This document shows positions 46,864 to 56,679 of a stretch of DNA of 64,000 bases, piece by piece (positions within the stretch are counted from its first letter, which is position 1; every line of letters starts with the position of its first letter). This DNA is from Yamagishiella unicocca (lineage: Eukaryota; Chlorophyta; Chlorophyceae; Chlamydomonadales; Volvocaceae), in NCBI GenBank assembly GCA_003116995.1, contig BDSL01000059.1, forward strand, positions 62,001 through 126,000. Reading direction: 5' to 3'. The position numbers and the translations under genes are program-made. The notes under the pieces were generated by a model. That model was given only the letters and a program-made list of their open reading frames with translations. It had not been told where the DNA came from and did not search any database.

Positions 46864-47171
46864 GCTTCCTTGGCCGAGGGCAGCTCTGCACGGTCGGTGC
46901 TAAAGAACCCTTGATCCTTTAAGATGTAGAAGCCAGCAACACCTAAGACGCCAGTCAGTACAGTACTCAGTGCGAGCGCCCGGGCCTGTTGCGTGGTAGG
47001 GGTAAGGTCGTTATACCAACAGAACAGCAACAATAATCGCAAATGAGGACTTACTGCGAGGGGAATAACGCGCAACCGGTTGCGTGGGTTGATGCCGTCG
47101 TCCACAAGGCTGCACAGCACCGCAGTGTATGTCTTAAGCTTGCTCGGAGCAGTCTGCCGATAATGAAACAT
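46734..47171 (-). CDS. Small single-pass membrane protein, unknown
   Basis: Exons (minus): 47171-47055 and 46985-46734, joined at a strong GTAAGT donor in phase 0; about 122 residues if exon 2 is read to its stop. The start is the ATG at 47171 (MFHYRQTAPSKLKTYTAVLC), with a TATATAG box about 57 bases upstream. One membrane segment follows the junction (ALALSTVLTGVLGVAGFYIL), then KDQGFFSTDRAELPSAKEAA. The small size, basic N-terminus and single span would suit a mitochondrial or plastid membrane subunit, but no family is recognised. Coding character fades after LLRDPR, where a GTGGGT donor is present inside a 137-base tandem duplication. The true C-terminus may therefore lie in a further exon that I could not find. 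Confidence 0.55.
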   Translation of the reverse strand: MFHYRQTAPSKLKTYTAVLCSLVDDGINPRNRLRVIPLAVSPHLRLLLLFCWYNDLTPTTQQARALALSTVLTGVLGVAGFYILKDQGFFSTDRAELPSAKEAARLLRDPRVGAGWGTGVWGTWIATTFAQSLTRQGTKRFANLN

Positions 47172-47227
47172 GGTACTTACTCCTTTGTGCCCGCACGGTA
47201 TGTGAGGGCGGCTGTCACAACGGCGCC

Positions 47228-47234
47228 TATATAG
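47228..47234 (-). promoter_or_regulatory. TATA box candidate of the small membrane protein gene
   Basis: tatatag about 57 bases upstream of the ATG at 47171, a distance that fits a TATA box plus short 5' UTR. Confidence 0.45.
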
Positions 47235-48774
47235 CAAAGCGCAGTTCGTCGCAAACAGGTTCACTGCAACGATCTACCAGCACAGCGTAGGAATACGTAG
47301 GAGCTCACCAATACAAACTATTGCGCTTCCGGTAGCTACAACGTGCACTGGTTCGACAACGTTCTTCTCTACTTTGCTTTTAGCCTCCGTCATTTAGCGT
47401 CCGTTCAGTCAATGCGACATATCGGATTTTACTCAAAAACCTACACAAAGTGCTTGGTATACCGGTACTATGCCAGCTTTATTCAGCTTGATAAGAACTG
47501 GGTCTTATGATATGTCGCGGGTGCCGGGATGCCGGGATGGGAACCGCGGACGGCAGCAAAGCGCACAAAAAACGGATTTGTGGCAAATGTGCTCCCTTCG
47601 TTCAACAAAAGCGCGCGTGCGTAACGCAGCTTTGCATGTTGTACATGTTTCGCGCGACCCGTGGGCCCATATACCTCGTCAGTGTGCTTGCATCGGGCGG
47701 CGCTAGCATCGGGTGGCGTATTTTTGAAGGTTAAGCAAGTGTGGAGCTTGGGTAGCCGTTCCCTGGTGTGCGAGCAAGGTAAGGTGTGAAACCGTATTGA
47801 TAGGCGACACGGGCTGGTGAGAGTCGACTGCTGACAGCGGCGTGTCAGGACTCTGATTGTTTGAGGCCCTTCTTGTACCAGCATGCACATCGCATCAGCT
47901 ACGTGGCTCCCAGGAGTTAACACGCGCGGGCGAGTTTCCCGACTGACCAACTCGCGGACTTCTCGAGCAGACTCGAGCGGTGCTGGCCACGACCACCGTC
48001 GATAGGCTCTTAGCGTTTCACGATTAGCCACACATGACCCTAAGCAGCTGCTAGCAGCCTCGCTACAGCTGGGCACGACGGCGCGCATACCGGCTTCAGC
48101 GCGTGACCTGGGTCATTTCCACCGAGCCGCCTTACGGAGCAAACCAACGATCCACAGCGCGTAGTGATGGGTGCGTTTGGGTGCTTTGGCGAGCCACGAA
48201 GCATGTCACCGCTTACCAGTCCTGCTCACAAGGGTCCAAGGACCACAACGGTTTCCTGCCGCATCAAAAATTCACGTTTTCTCGCGCGGCTGTAGTCCTT
48301 TCCGCGCAGAAACGACATGTCCACCACACTTTCCTCCTCCCTTAACATCTCGTTCCCCTCCCGTGCTCCATCCGCGATCCCGACCGGGAATCCCGCTCAG
48401 GCCTGCACCTCCAGCCAATCTCCTTGACGCCTGCCACCGCTGCGGCAATCGCGGCCGTCACCTCACAACAACCGCCTGGCCAGGGCGGCCCGCGCGGCCC
48501 GGCAGCCGGCTGCGCTTGGCACGACGACAACGGCAACAGCAGCGGCGGCAACTGCCGGCAGCACCAGGACGGCGCCTCGCCAAGGAATAGCCGCGGCCGC
48601 CACGTCACCGCTAGAGCGCGCGGCGGCGCGGTGCCAAACGCACCCCTTTCTGTCGTGAAGAAGACCAAGGGTTCTGCCACCGGTGCTGTGGGCGCCAGCT
48701 GGCGCCAGGAATCCCGTTCCAAGGGCGAACCAGACTCGCAGCTTCAGCTGCTGGCCACCGTTGTCGTGAGAACC
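47235..48774. other. Divergent intergenic region / unresolved 5' end of the next gene
   Basis: Lies between two divergent genes. From about 48350 the plus-strand frame that leads into 48775 is already open, so coding may begin upstream of the first in-frame ATG. An out-of-frame ATG at 48318 opens a Ser-rich, transit-peptide-like stretch that stops at TGA (48424-48428 area). Nothing else is supported. Confidence 0.45.
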
Positions 48775-51700
48775 ATGTCGGTCCAGGCCCTCCCTGAACA
48801 CCTGGTAAACGCCAAACCCAATGCTGGCGCTGGGAAAGTTGGCGGCGACGCTAGCAACGGCAACGGCAACGGTCACGGCCATGGCAACGGCGGCGTCGGA
48901 GAGGAGCAGACGTCAGACGTGCGGCTGCACGGCGGTGCACCTGCACCGACCGACGGCGGTGCCGCCGCTGCCGCCAGGCGCACGCGCAGCGTCCATGCAG
49001 CCGGCGGCCACGGCATCGGCGGCGCCGAGGGTCCGCCGGTAGGTGCATCATTCCCCCCGGACACCCTGGTGCTCGAGGGGCGGTTGGGCGGTGGCGCCTT
49101 AACGCCACCGCAACCCCCGCCGCCTCCACCGCGGCAGGAGCAGCAGCAGCAAAAGCAGAAGCAGCAGCAGAAGCAGCAAGAGAAGGGCATCATACCCGTG
49201 CATCAAGCGGGCAATCTTGGCGTGACGCAGGACCTAGGCGCGGCCCGGGGACTGGGGCTGGGGCGGCCGCTGCCGCCGCCGCTGCCTGTCCCCTCGGGGC
49301 CGCCGCCGCCGCCACGTCGCAAGCCCGGGCGGCTGCGACGTGCCTGGAACCGCTTCAAGCGAATGGCCACGTGCTCCAACGTCAACACCTTTGGTGGGCC
49401 TGGGCTTGTCGGTATTGAGGCCTTCTGGCGGCGGTTGTGACGTCGGGTGGCGTACAGGGCGGTTGTGACGTCGGGTGGCGTACAGGGCGGTTGTGACGTC
49501 GGGTGGCGTACAGGGCGGTCGAGCGCAAAGTATGCCAGCCAGGAAAGAAACCCCCCGCCACGCCACATCACACCTGCCTCGCGTCTCCTGCCGTCGCCAA
49601 CCAGCCACTCGTGTCGCTTTCGCCGTGGCCCCTCCCCAACGTTTCCCCTGGCCCTCCGCCACGCTGCCCGCTCCCTTCGCACACGTGCCTCATCCCCGCC
49701 CCTGGCCATGTCTTGCAACCGGGTCTTCTCGCCACACAACCCCCGACCATGCCCGGTTTCCTGACATACCCGGCACGCCCCTGCCCGACAGACCCACCGC
49801 TCCACGGTGTCCCCTTGACGTTCGGAGAAACAATCGAGAACGTGGAGGAGGACGCGTCGCCAACGCAGCCGCAGCCGCAGCCGCAGCCGCAGCCCGCGTC
49901 GACCGTGTCTGTTGCGGGCGCCGCCGCCGGTGCCGCCGACAACGGCTGCACATTCCGCTCCGAGACCCCGGTGAACACTGCGCAGGACCAGGCCCCGCCG
50001 CGGCAGTCGTCTTCCGGGTCGGGGTCGGGGCAGAGCCGCAGCCACACTGGGTACCTGACCACGCCCGCGCAGTGGCACCGAGGTGGGCTGAGGAGGGGAA
50101 GGGGCGACGGGGAGAGAGGGCTGCGATCCGGAGGGGTGGCGGTTATAATTATAGAATCCGCGAATCCACGGCCGAGAAACCAAGGGAGAGGGGAGGGCGG
50201 TCCCTCCTGCAGCGCATCACGCCGCAGTCCGCTGTCCCCCTACAGATCGGATTCAGCTTCCCCAGCCATGCTCATCCCTTGCGCCTATGCATCAAGCGTG
50301 TGTTGGAAATTCTCGGCATGCCCCGGCCAATGCCTGAATCCAATACCACCACCACCATCTCCGCTCCTGTCTGCCCACTTCCAACCGGCCCCCCGGTCTA
50401 AACGTTTTTTTCTCGCATCCACGGGTCTTCCTCGAAACCCGCCCGCCCGCAGCCCCCTGCCTGGGCGCCCCGCCCGCCCCCACGCGCACCTCCGAGACCT
50501 CCGCCGCCGCCACCGCCGGCAGCAGCGTCCATGTGCCCGATCCCAGAGGCACGTACCACGGGTCGTTGGACAGCGGTTCCGCAGAGCCCAGCGCCGACGA
50601 CAGCATCGGCCGGGCCGTGGCGGCGGCGCTGCGGTCTCAGGCGGGTGCCGGCGGCGGTGGCGGCGACGGTGGCGGAATGATGGGATTCGATGGGCGGCCC
50701 TCCATGGATCGTGGCGACGGCCGCTGCGGGAGCCTTTGCAGCGTCAGGACCGTAGGTGCGGTCTGTGTTGCTGAAGAGGGGTGTTTAAAAACCGTTTTAC
50801 GCAACGGGACAGGATAGTTGGCGCATGCTGAAGAGGGGGGATCTGCGGCTGGGCTCGCTAGACGCAAGCTAGTTAGGCGTATCTAAATGTGTGTGGGGGG
50901 GGCGTGACTCGTTTTCGTGAAGCCGCGGGAGCTGGCTGGTGACGGTGGCTGGGCTGACGCTGGTGACATTGGTGGGGGAAGGCGACCCCGCCCAACCCAA
51001 CCGCGCCGAAACCTTCCGGGGGGCCGGAGCGCTTACCCCGCTGCCGCCCGTGACGTGGCTCGCACACGTGTGCCGTACAGGTAGCGCGGAGGACGACTGG
51101 CACGACGCGCGCAGCGTCGCGTCGACGTTCTCCGTGATGTCGGGCATCAGTTTCGGAGCCGCCGCCTCGGCCACACACCACGCCGACGACGACGGCGAGC
51201 CGCACGCCGCCGCCGGCGCCGGGGCGCAGTTCGACAGCTCCGAGACCTTCGCCGTCAACCACCACCGCCACCGCCAGCCCCGTGAGGCCGGCCTCGTGCC
51301 GCATGGGAAGCAGCAGCAGCAGCACCAGCAGCAGCAGCACCAGCAGCAGCACCAGCAGCACCAGGTATGTGCAGAGTTGCAATCTGTGCACGGACCAGTT
51401 GTCGCTGCGCGGTTGCAGCAACGACGATCCTGACCTTTCCTGCTGCATCCCCATGCCGCTTGTCCCATTCGTGCCGTCCACGATGATTTCTCGCCCCTGT
51501 TCGGCGCCCCGTACCTTACCCGTCGAGGAGGACCTGGTGACCCGTGTCCGCATCGCACCACTCGCCTGCAGGCTGCGGTGACGCCGACGCCGCCGTGGCG
51601 GCCGCCGCCGTCGACGGAGTGGGCCTCCGACAACAACGACCTGACGGGCCAGTTTAGCACTCCGGTGCTTGCTGCGCCGCACCGCACCGGCTCCCTCACC

Positions 51701-53364
51701 GCCAGCACCACCAGCGCCACCGCCGCGGCGGCGGAAGCACGGCACCCAGCCGCCGCGGGTGCCGTCGGCGACCGGGTGGCGACGCTGCCGCCAGCGTCGC
51801 CCACCGCCGCCGGCGCAATTCACCCGCCGCCGCCGGCGGCGGTGGAGGCGGCTGCGCCGCCAACGTCCGCGGTAGCGATGGTGGTCGAGGCGGTGCCGCC
51901 GGCGACGCCCCGCAGCGTGGTGCCGTCCCTTGCCGCCGTCGCCGGTGGCCCGGCTTCGGAGCGGCCCAGCTGGGCACCCGAGAAGCCCGTGCCGGGCATG
52001 GGTGAGCGGGGCCAGGGGCATGGGGGACGGCGGGAGACAGGGGCCAGGGGCAGGGAGGACGGCGTCGTGTGGACGTGAAAACAAGGCACGCCGGAAGGCT
52101 GCACTAGTGCACGAGGTGGGGACCGCGGGCGCGGTAGGATGCTGTAGCTGGTGTCTTGACGGATGCGAGGCGGTGCAGGGCGCTGCGGCGGCGTCCTCTC
52201 GTTGCTTTCTTTGGCTCTTTTGACGCGCGCTGGCAGCCCTATCAAATCCCTTGGCCTCGGCCCTCGCAAGTCAAAACCCTATAACTTAACTTCCCTGCCC
52301 TCCCGCCAAATCCCACCCCCCGTACCCAAACCCCAGACCCCGGCACGCGTTTCATTCCGGTGCCACGTGTAACCGGTGTAGCCGGCTATTGGTCCAAAAT
52401 CAAGGAGTTGTCGGCGCCCATCCCGATGCCCATCGACGTGGCGCTCGGCTCCAACCGGGTGGCGCGAACCGCGCACGAGAGCATCCGCGGCATTCTGGTG
52501 CGGCTGATCACGCGCCGCTTCCGGCCCAGGGGATGTGTTTGGGGGGAAATGGGTTGGGTTGAGGATCATCGGTCCTTGTTCACTAGCGGAATGGAATGGG
52601 TTGGCGATGACAGTAGACGCGGTGGGTTCCAATCCCAAGTCCAGCAGCCAAGCACAGGGCGGGGATTTCGTGCGCTTGCTCCCTTCCTGTATATCACAGA
52701 TGCTTGCAAATTAGGGTGGCGGTGTGAAAACCCCTGAGCGTCCTGGTCTCCCATCTCCGCGTCGTTGTGCTGCCGACCCAGTTGCGGGAGACGGACAAGG
52801 AGATCATTCTCAAGGCGCGGCTGACGATGCCGCTGGGCATCAAGTTGACGCACGAGGAGCGGTACCACAAGGACAACTCGCCGCACGCGATGATGATTCG
52901 GCGCGACGTGCGGCCAGGGCGCTCCACCACGCGCATGTACTACACGGAGGACGGCGACGTGCTGCTCGTGTGAGTGGCAGATGGGATGTTGGGTCGGATT
53001 GTTGGAGTGTGGCAGATTGTTATAGGGGAAAGTGTTGGGGGCGTTCCTTTGCCGGGTGCATCGACGAGCGACGCAGCTGGTTTGGGGAAATGTTGTTGCA
53101 GGGGTTTTGACGTAAACCTGTCTTTGCGGCGCAAACGCAATGGATTATGCCTTTCAAGTTCTAAGCCTCCTAACTGGTCCCAAACCCCCCAGGTGTGAGA
53201 GCTCTGACGTGTCGGGCAAGCCGACCCACGTTGGCTTCGAGCTCATGCACGTTTCCGAGGACGGCGACATAATTCGCTGCCGCCAATGGGTACAGGTCTT
53301 GCAGACTGGCAAAATTGTGGAGCAGTACTTCGTGGGGCGCAAAGCTCCTATGCCTGGCCATTGA
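48775..53364 (+). CDS. Large low-complexity protein with unrecognised conserved-looking C-terminal domain
   Basis: Exons are 48775-49393, 49792-50082, 50453-50755, 51081-51364, 51572-52001, 52382 to about 52530, 52782-52969 and 53193-53364. All junctions agree in phase except the one after the sixth exon, where no convincing donor was found. The first in-frame ATG is 48775; the true start may be upstream. Residues 1-200 are Gly/Ala/Pro-rich with a Gln/Lys run and a basic patch RKPGRLRRAWNRFKR. The middle is disordered (PQPQ repeats, poly-Gln/His at about 51300-51364). The C-terminal 160 residues differ: YWSKIKELSAPIPMPIDVALG, TAHESIRGILVRLITRRF, LRETDKEIILKARL, MYYTEDGDVLLVCESS, THVGFELMHVSEDGD, WVQVLQTGKIVEQYFVG. 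These alternating hydrophobic strands look like a folded beta-rich domain that I cannot name. TGTAA at 53571-53575. Confidence 0.62.
49431..49514 (+). repeat. Three 28-base tandem copies in intron 1
   Basis: The unit gcggttgtgacgtcgggtgg plus cgtacagg is repeated three times exactly. Each copy contains TGACGTC. Confidence 0.95.
51302..51364 (+). repeat. CAG/CAC run coding poly-Gln/His
   Basis: An in-frame cag-rich repeat coding a mixed Gln/His tract directly before the exon end at 51364. Confidence 0.9.
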
Positions 53365-53871
53365 AATCCGGCACGGTGGTTAATAAGCGGCAATGTTCTC
53401 CTGAGTCGTGTTGTACGTTGAATCATTTGGTATGGCACACAATTCTTTTACGAGGAGGAGTGTTCTCCAGGCGCGCTCCGGGTCGCGGAGTTCAGCCCCA
53501 CCATGCAGGGTTCTGCGTAATGACTTACAACACGTGTTTTCCATAAAATGAGCGGGTAGATTTGATGGTGTGTAAGCCTAGTCCACGCCGACACAACAAC
53601 GACACCTGTTTCCACGCCAGCAGACGGTGCAACCGCAAAAGTGTACGGCTGCTCCTTTTTCCCGTTCGTCAGCTCCGGCCATCATGTAAACAATTTGTGA
53701 CCTAACTATTTGTCAACACAACTTTCGGGCCTCATTTGCATCAGCCGGTTTCTCTGTATCACCTCCTACAACCCTTTTGCACGGTCCTGTCGGAGTGGCA
53801 CGGGACCGCAACTCAACTTGGCGCCCGGTTACGTTTTAGTCTTTAGCCAAAGGTTGTGCACATCAGGCTCC
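53365..53871. other. Short intergenic region before PEX11
   Basis: Contains the 3' UTR of the upstream gene (TGTAA at 53571-53575, another at about 53686) and the PEX11 promoter and 5' UTR. No coding frame supported. Confidence 0.5.
53571..53575 (+). terminator. TGTAA poly(A) signal
   Basis: About 205 bases past the stop at 53362-53364 of the large low-complexity protein gene. Confidence 0.55.
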
Positions 53872-55949
53872 ATGGCGGCAAGCTACGCAGACCACCTCAA
53901 CGTAAGTTTGGGCGGGAGGTGCTGCCATTATTTTGTCAGCAGATAGGCGTTTGTCAACGCAGCAATTTCCAATACTGGAGCGCAGGTTATCAAGGGCTTC
54001 TGTGATAAGGCAGATGGAAAGGACAAGCTGACAGCGCTGATACAGGTACGCGGCTCGTCCCTCCGTCATCGTCCCGGCATTGCGTGACCGTTCCGGCCGT
54101 CTTTGTTTGGATTTTGCAGTATGCCTGCATGTTTATCTCCGCTGGTGAGCCTGGCAATATCAAGAAGATTCAGGCATCGGTAACGGCAGCACGGAAGGTC
54201 TTCCGTGTTATGCGGGTGCGTGTTTTGGCCCTTGGCGTGTTGTTGTTTTCAGCCGGTAACAGTATATATTAATCCAAGTATGTCCTCTGCAGCCCCTCGA
54301 GTCCATAACACCGTTGCTAATCCAGCCGGGCTTCACGGGGAAGCAGCCGATGTTGCTTGAAGCCCTCAACAAGGTGCGCCATATCGGACTACGCTGGGGT
54401 GCTCGGGGTATCTGCTGCGCACAGTGCCCGCACACGAGGCCACATCTGCCGGCAGCAGTAGTTGCTGAAAGCTAACGTTTGGTTGGAAGAAACCCGTCTG
54501 GCAAAGTCCCAAGCCTGTGGCCTAACGAACGCCCATAGGCGCGACTTCATCCATACATACTGGGGGCATGACTGTTTCTTGAAAGAGCCGTGCTCCGTGC
54601 ACAGCTGGACTGCCATCACGCGCGGAGTGCTGTGTGAAGCTCCCCCGTGTCTGTTGCTGGGTGCGCGCAGCCGCGCTGGGTAGCATCTGCCTGTTGAGGG
54701 ATGCTTCAAGCATGTGGTTGGCCTATCCTGCGCATAGTAGCATGTGGCGGCGCTGCTGACCCCGTGTGCTTGAGGAATGTCCTAACGACGGCGCTAAAGG
54801 ACGACGTTCTGCGCCGGTATCGGTGTCCAGCCGCCGGAATGCGCGTTGGGCTCTCGCCAGCCTACGGGCGTTAACGCATGGCGCAGCTGAGGGCCGACGA
54901 CCCTTTTTGAGTCTTGAGGATGTCCCGGGATTGTTTTCCGATCTGGGTTGCCGCAGGTCAAGGCGGCTCTGATGGCCGTATACTTCGGCGCGGATCACGT
55001 CGTTTGGGCTCACCAGATCGGCCTTATCACGGACAAGAAGGTCGGGGAGAGGTGCGTCTGGGTTGGTGGTGGGGGCGACGTCTGTGAAACCAACTGCAAG
55101 TTAGCAATTGGAGTTAAAACGGTATGGCAGCCGCAAAAGGCTGTTCTTGGTGCGTTCGTGTTCCCAGCGTGGCAAGCCCACGATAACAATAGGGCATGGC
55201 CTTGTTTTTTAGGCGATGTTGTCGGAAGCTTTTGCAGTGCAGCTGTTAGTGCAGCGATGATGGAAGGGCCGACCTCGAACGCGTGCGCACATGGGCGCAA
55301 AGGTGTTGGGTTCCTTTAAGGTTCACAGCTACTTGTATGCTGCCTGGGGCTTCCTGGGGATTTTGGGCCGTCACCAGGCCGTTTTTACGCGTTCGCATAA
55401 GCGACCACGGCCTGCGACAGTGATCAGATAGTAACCATGCGGTGACCTGCCTGGTAACGCTGCAGGTACCAGAAGCTGTCGCTGTGGTCTTGGGCTTTGG
55501 GGTCGTTGTGCACGGTGGCGGCGGAGAGCTGGCAGATTGCGGCGCTGAGCGTGGTGCGCAAAGAGGGTGAGAGCGAGGAGGAGTACACCAAGCGCGTTGA
55601 GGAGGTAAAGAAGCAGATCAACCAGCGCCTCTTCATCCTCATCCACGCAGTCATCCAGGTGGGTGAGACGTAAAGCAAAACAGCCGTTGTAAGGAGGACG
55701 GCTGTGAGGAGAGGGACACGGTCCAGCCGGCCTGATAAGAAATTGCGCGGCTCTAGTAGTGTTATTTTGACTCAGAAACCCTCCCTGGACCCCGCGCAGG
55801 CCGCCCTTGCTTCAGGCCTGCTGCAGCTGATGCCCCTCAAGCCCCGCACAGTGGGCTTTCTGGGTGTTGTAGCCTCGGCAATGAACTGCTACTTGCTACT
55901 GCCCTCGTACCCCAAGCTGGCGGTGGCCCCTAAGCCCAAGGTGCAGTAG
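53872..55949 (+). CDS. PEX11: Peroxisomal membrane protein PEX11
   Basis: PEX11 remodels and elongates the peroxisomal membrane before division. Exons are 53872-53901 (10 codons), 53986-54045, 54120-54215, 54293-54373, 54957-55051, 55466-55658 and 55800-55949; 234 residues, the usual PEX11 length, all phases consistent. Evidence: KDKLTALIQYACMF at the N-terminal amphipathic region; AARKVFRVMR; ALMAVYFGADHVVWAHQIGL, the conserved central membrane-associated segment; RYQKLSLWSWALGSLCTV; a charged loop; and near the C-terminus GLLQLMPLKPRTVGFLGVVA with SAMNCYLLLP. The long intron 55052-55465 contains open sequence (SYLYAAWGF) that could be mistaken for an exon, but direct joining gives the family sequence. 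TGTAA at 55962-55966 is only 13 bases past the stop; others lie further on. Confidence 0.96.
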
Positions 55950-56679
55950 GAGGCCAATCCTTGTAACACTGACCCTCGGTGGGCATTGGTACTGGTGCGT
56001 ACACACCGCCACAGCTCAGTTCCTTGAGGAGTTCGGCGCCTAGGCGCTAGCCATGACTGGGAAGGTACCGGCGGCTGGACGCTGCGCGTGGGAGGGATGA
56101 CGGGGCGTGTTGACAGCGTGAGGGGATTGCGGTGCTGCCGCCGATAGGGCCCGCGCCGACCCGTGGGGCTTGGGTCCGCGGCGCCGCCGCGATCCCGTAA
56201 GGAATCGCTAGCGCTGATTCCGAGCGCTCGGCAGGGACGGCGTGTTATTACTAGCCGCTGCATTGGCGGCTTGTGTTGACAACGGCGCAATAAGAGGCAC
56301 GATCAATTCCACATTGTAGTCGCTTGTCAAGGGTATGTTTTGATCGCGCCTGCGACGTCACATCGCTGTTTGCTTCGTTTTGGCAGGTAGATCTGATTCG
56401 TTGTTTGTTACTTGGGGACTGTGGTGTAACTCGTTCGGAGTTGGTTCCAGCTACTTGCACGGAATTAATCTTTTACTCTCTGTAGGTAGATGTCGAGAGT
56501 CCGGTGTAAGTAGACGCCTATCCAACGTGCACTCTGCTCCCAAGTCTCCATTCCTTCCACGCAAGTATCTCCTTACAGCTGTCAGTCGCACCAAATCATA
56601 TAAGCAATTGGTATATGGAAGCGGGGTATCTTCGTTGCCATTCCTTCACTGACAAGCCTAGGGACAGTTCCTTCGCAGC
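55950..56679. other. Intergenic region between PEX11 and cis-prenyltransferase
   Basis: About 730 bases holding the PEX11 3' UTR and the promoter of the next gene. Three TGTAA signals are present. No coding frame supported. Confidence 0.5.
55962..55966 (+). terminator. Possible TGTAA poly(A) signal of PEX11
   Basis: Very close (13 bases) to the stop codon; later candidates at about 56425 and 56502 would give more usual 3' UTR lengths. Confidence 0.3.

Noticed and set aside
49203..50183. Minus-strand open frame of 326 codons
   Set aside because: Antisense to exons 1-2 and the repeat-bearing introns of the plus-strand gene. It includes the repeated intronic units, so it is a composition artefact.
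55329..55385. Possible extra PEX11 exon (SYLYAAWGFLG)
   Set aside because: Joining 55051 directly to 55466 gives the conserved PEX11 sequence in phase; the candidate has no matching donor.
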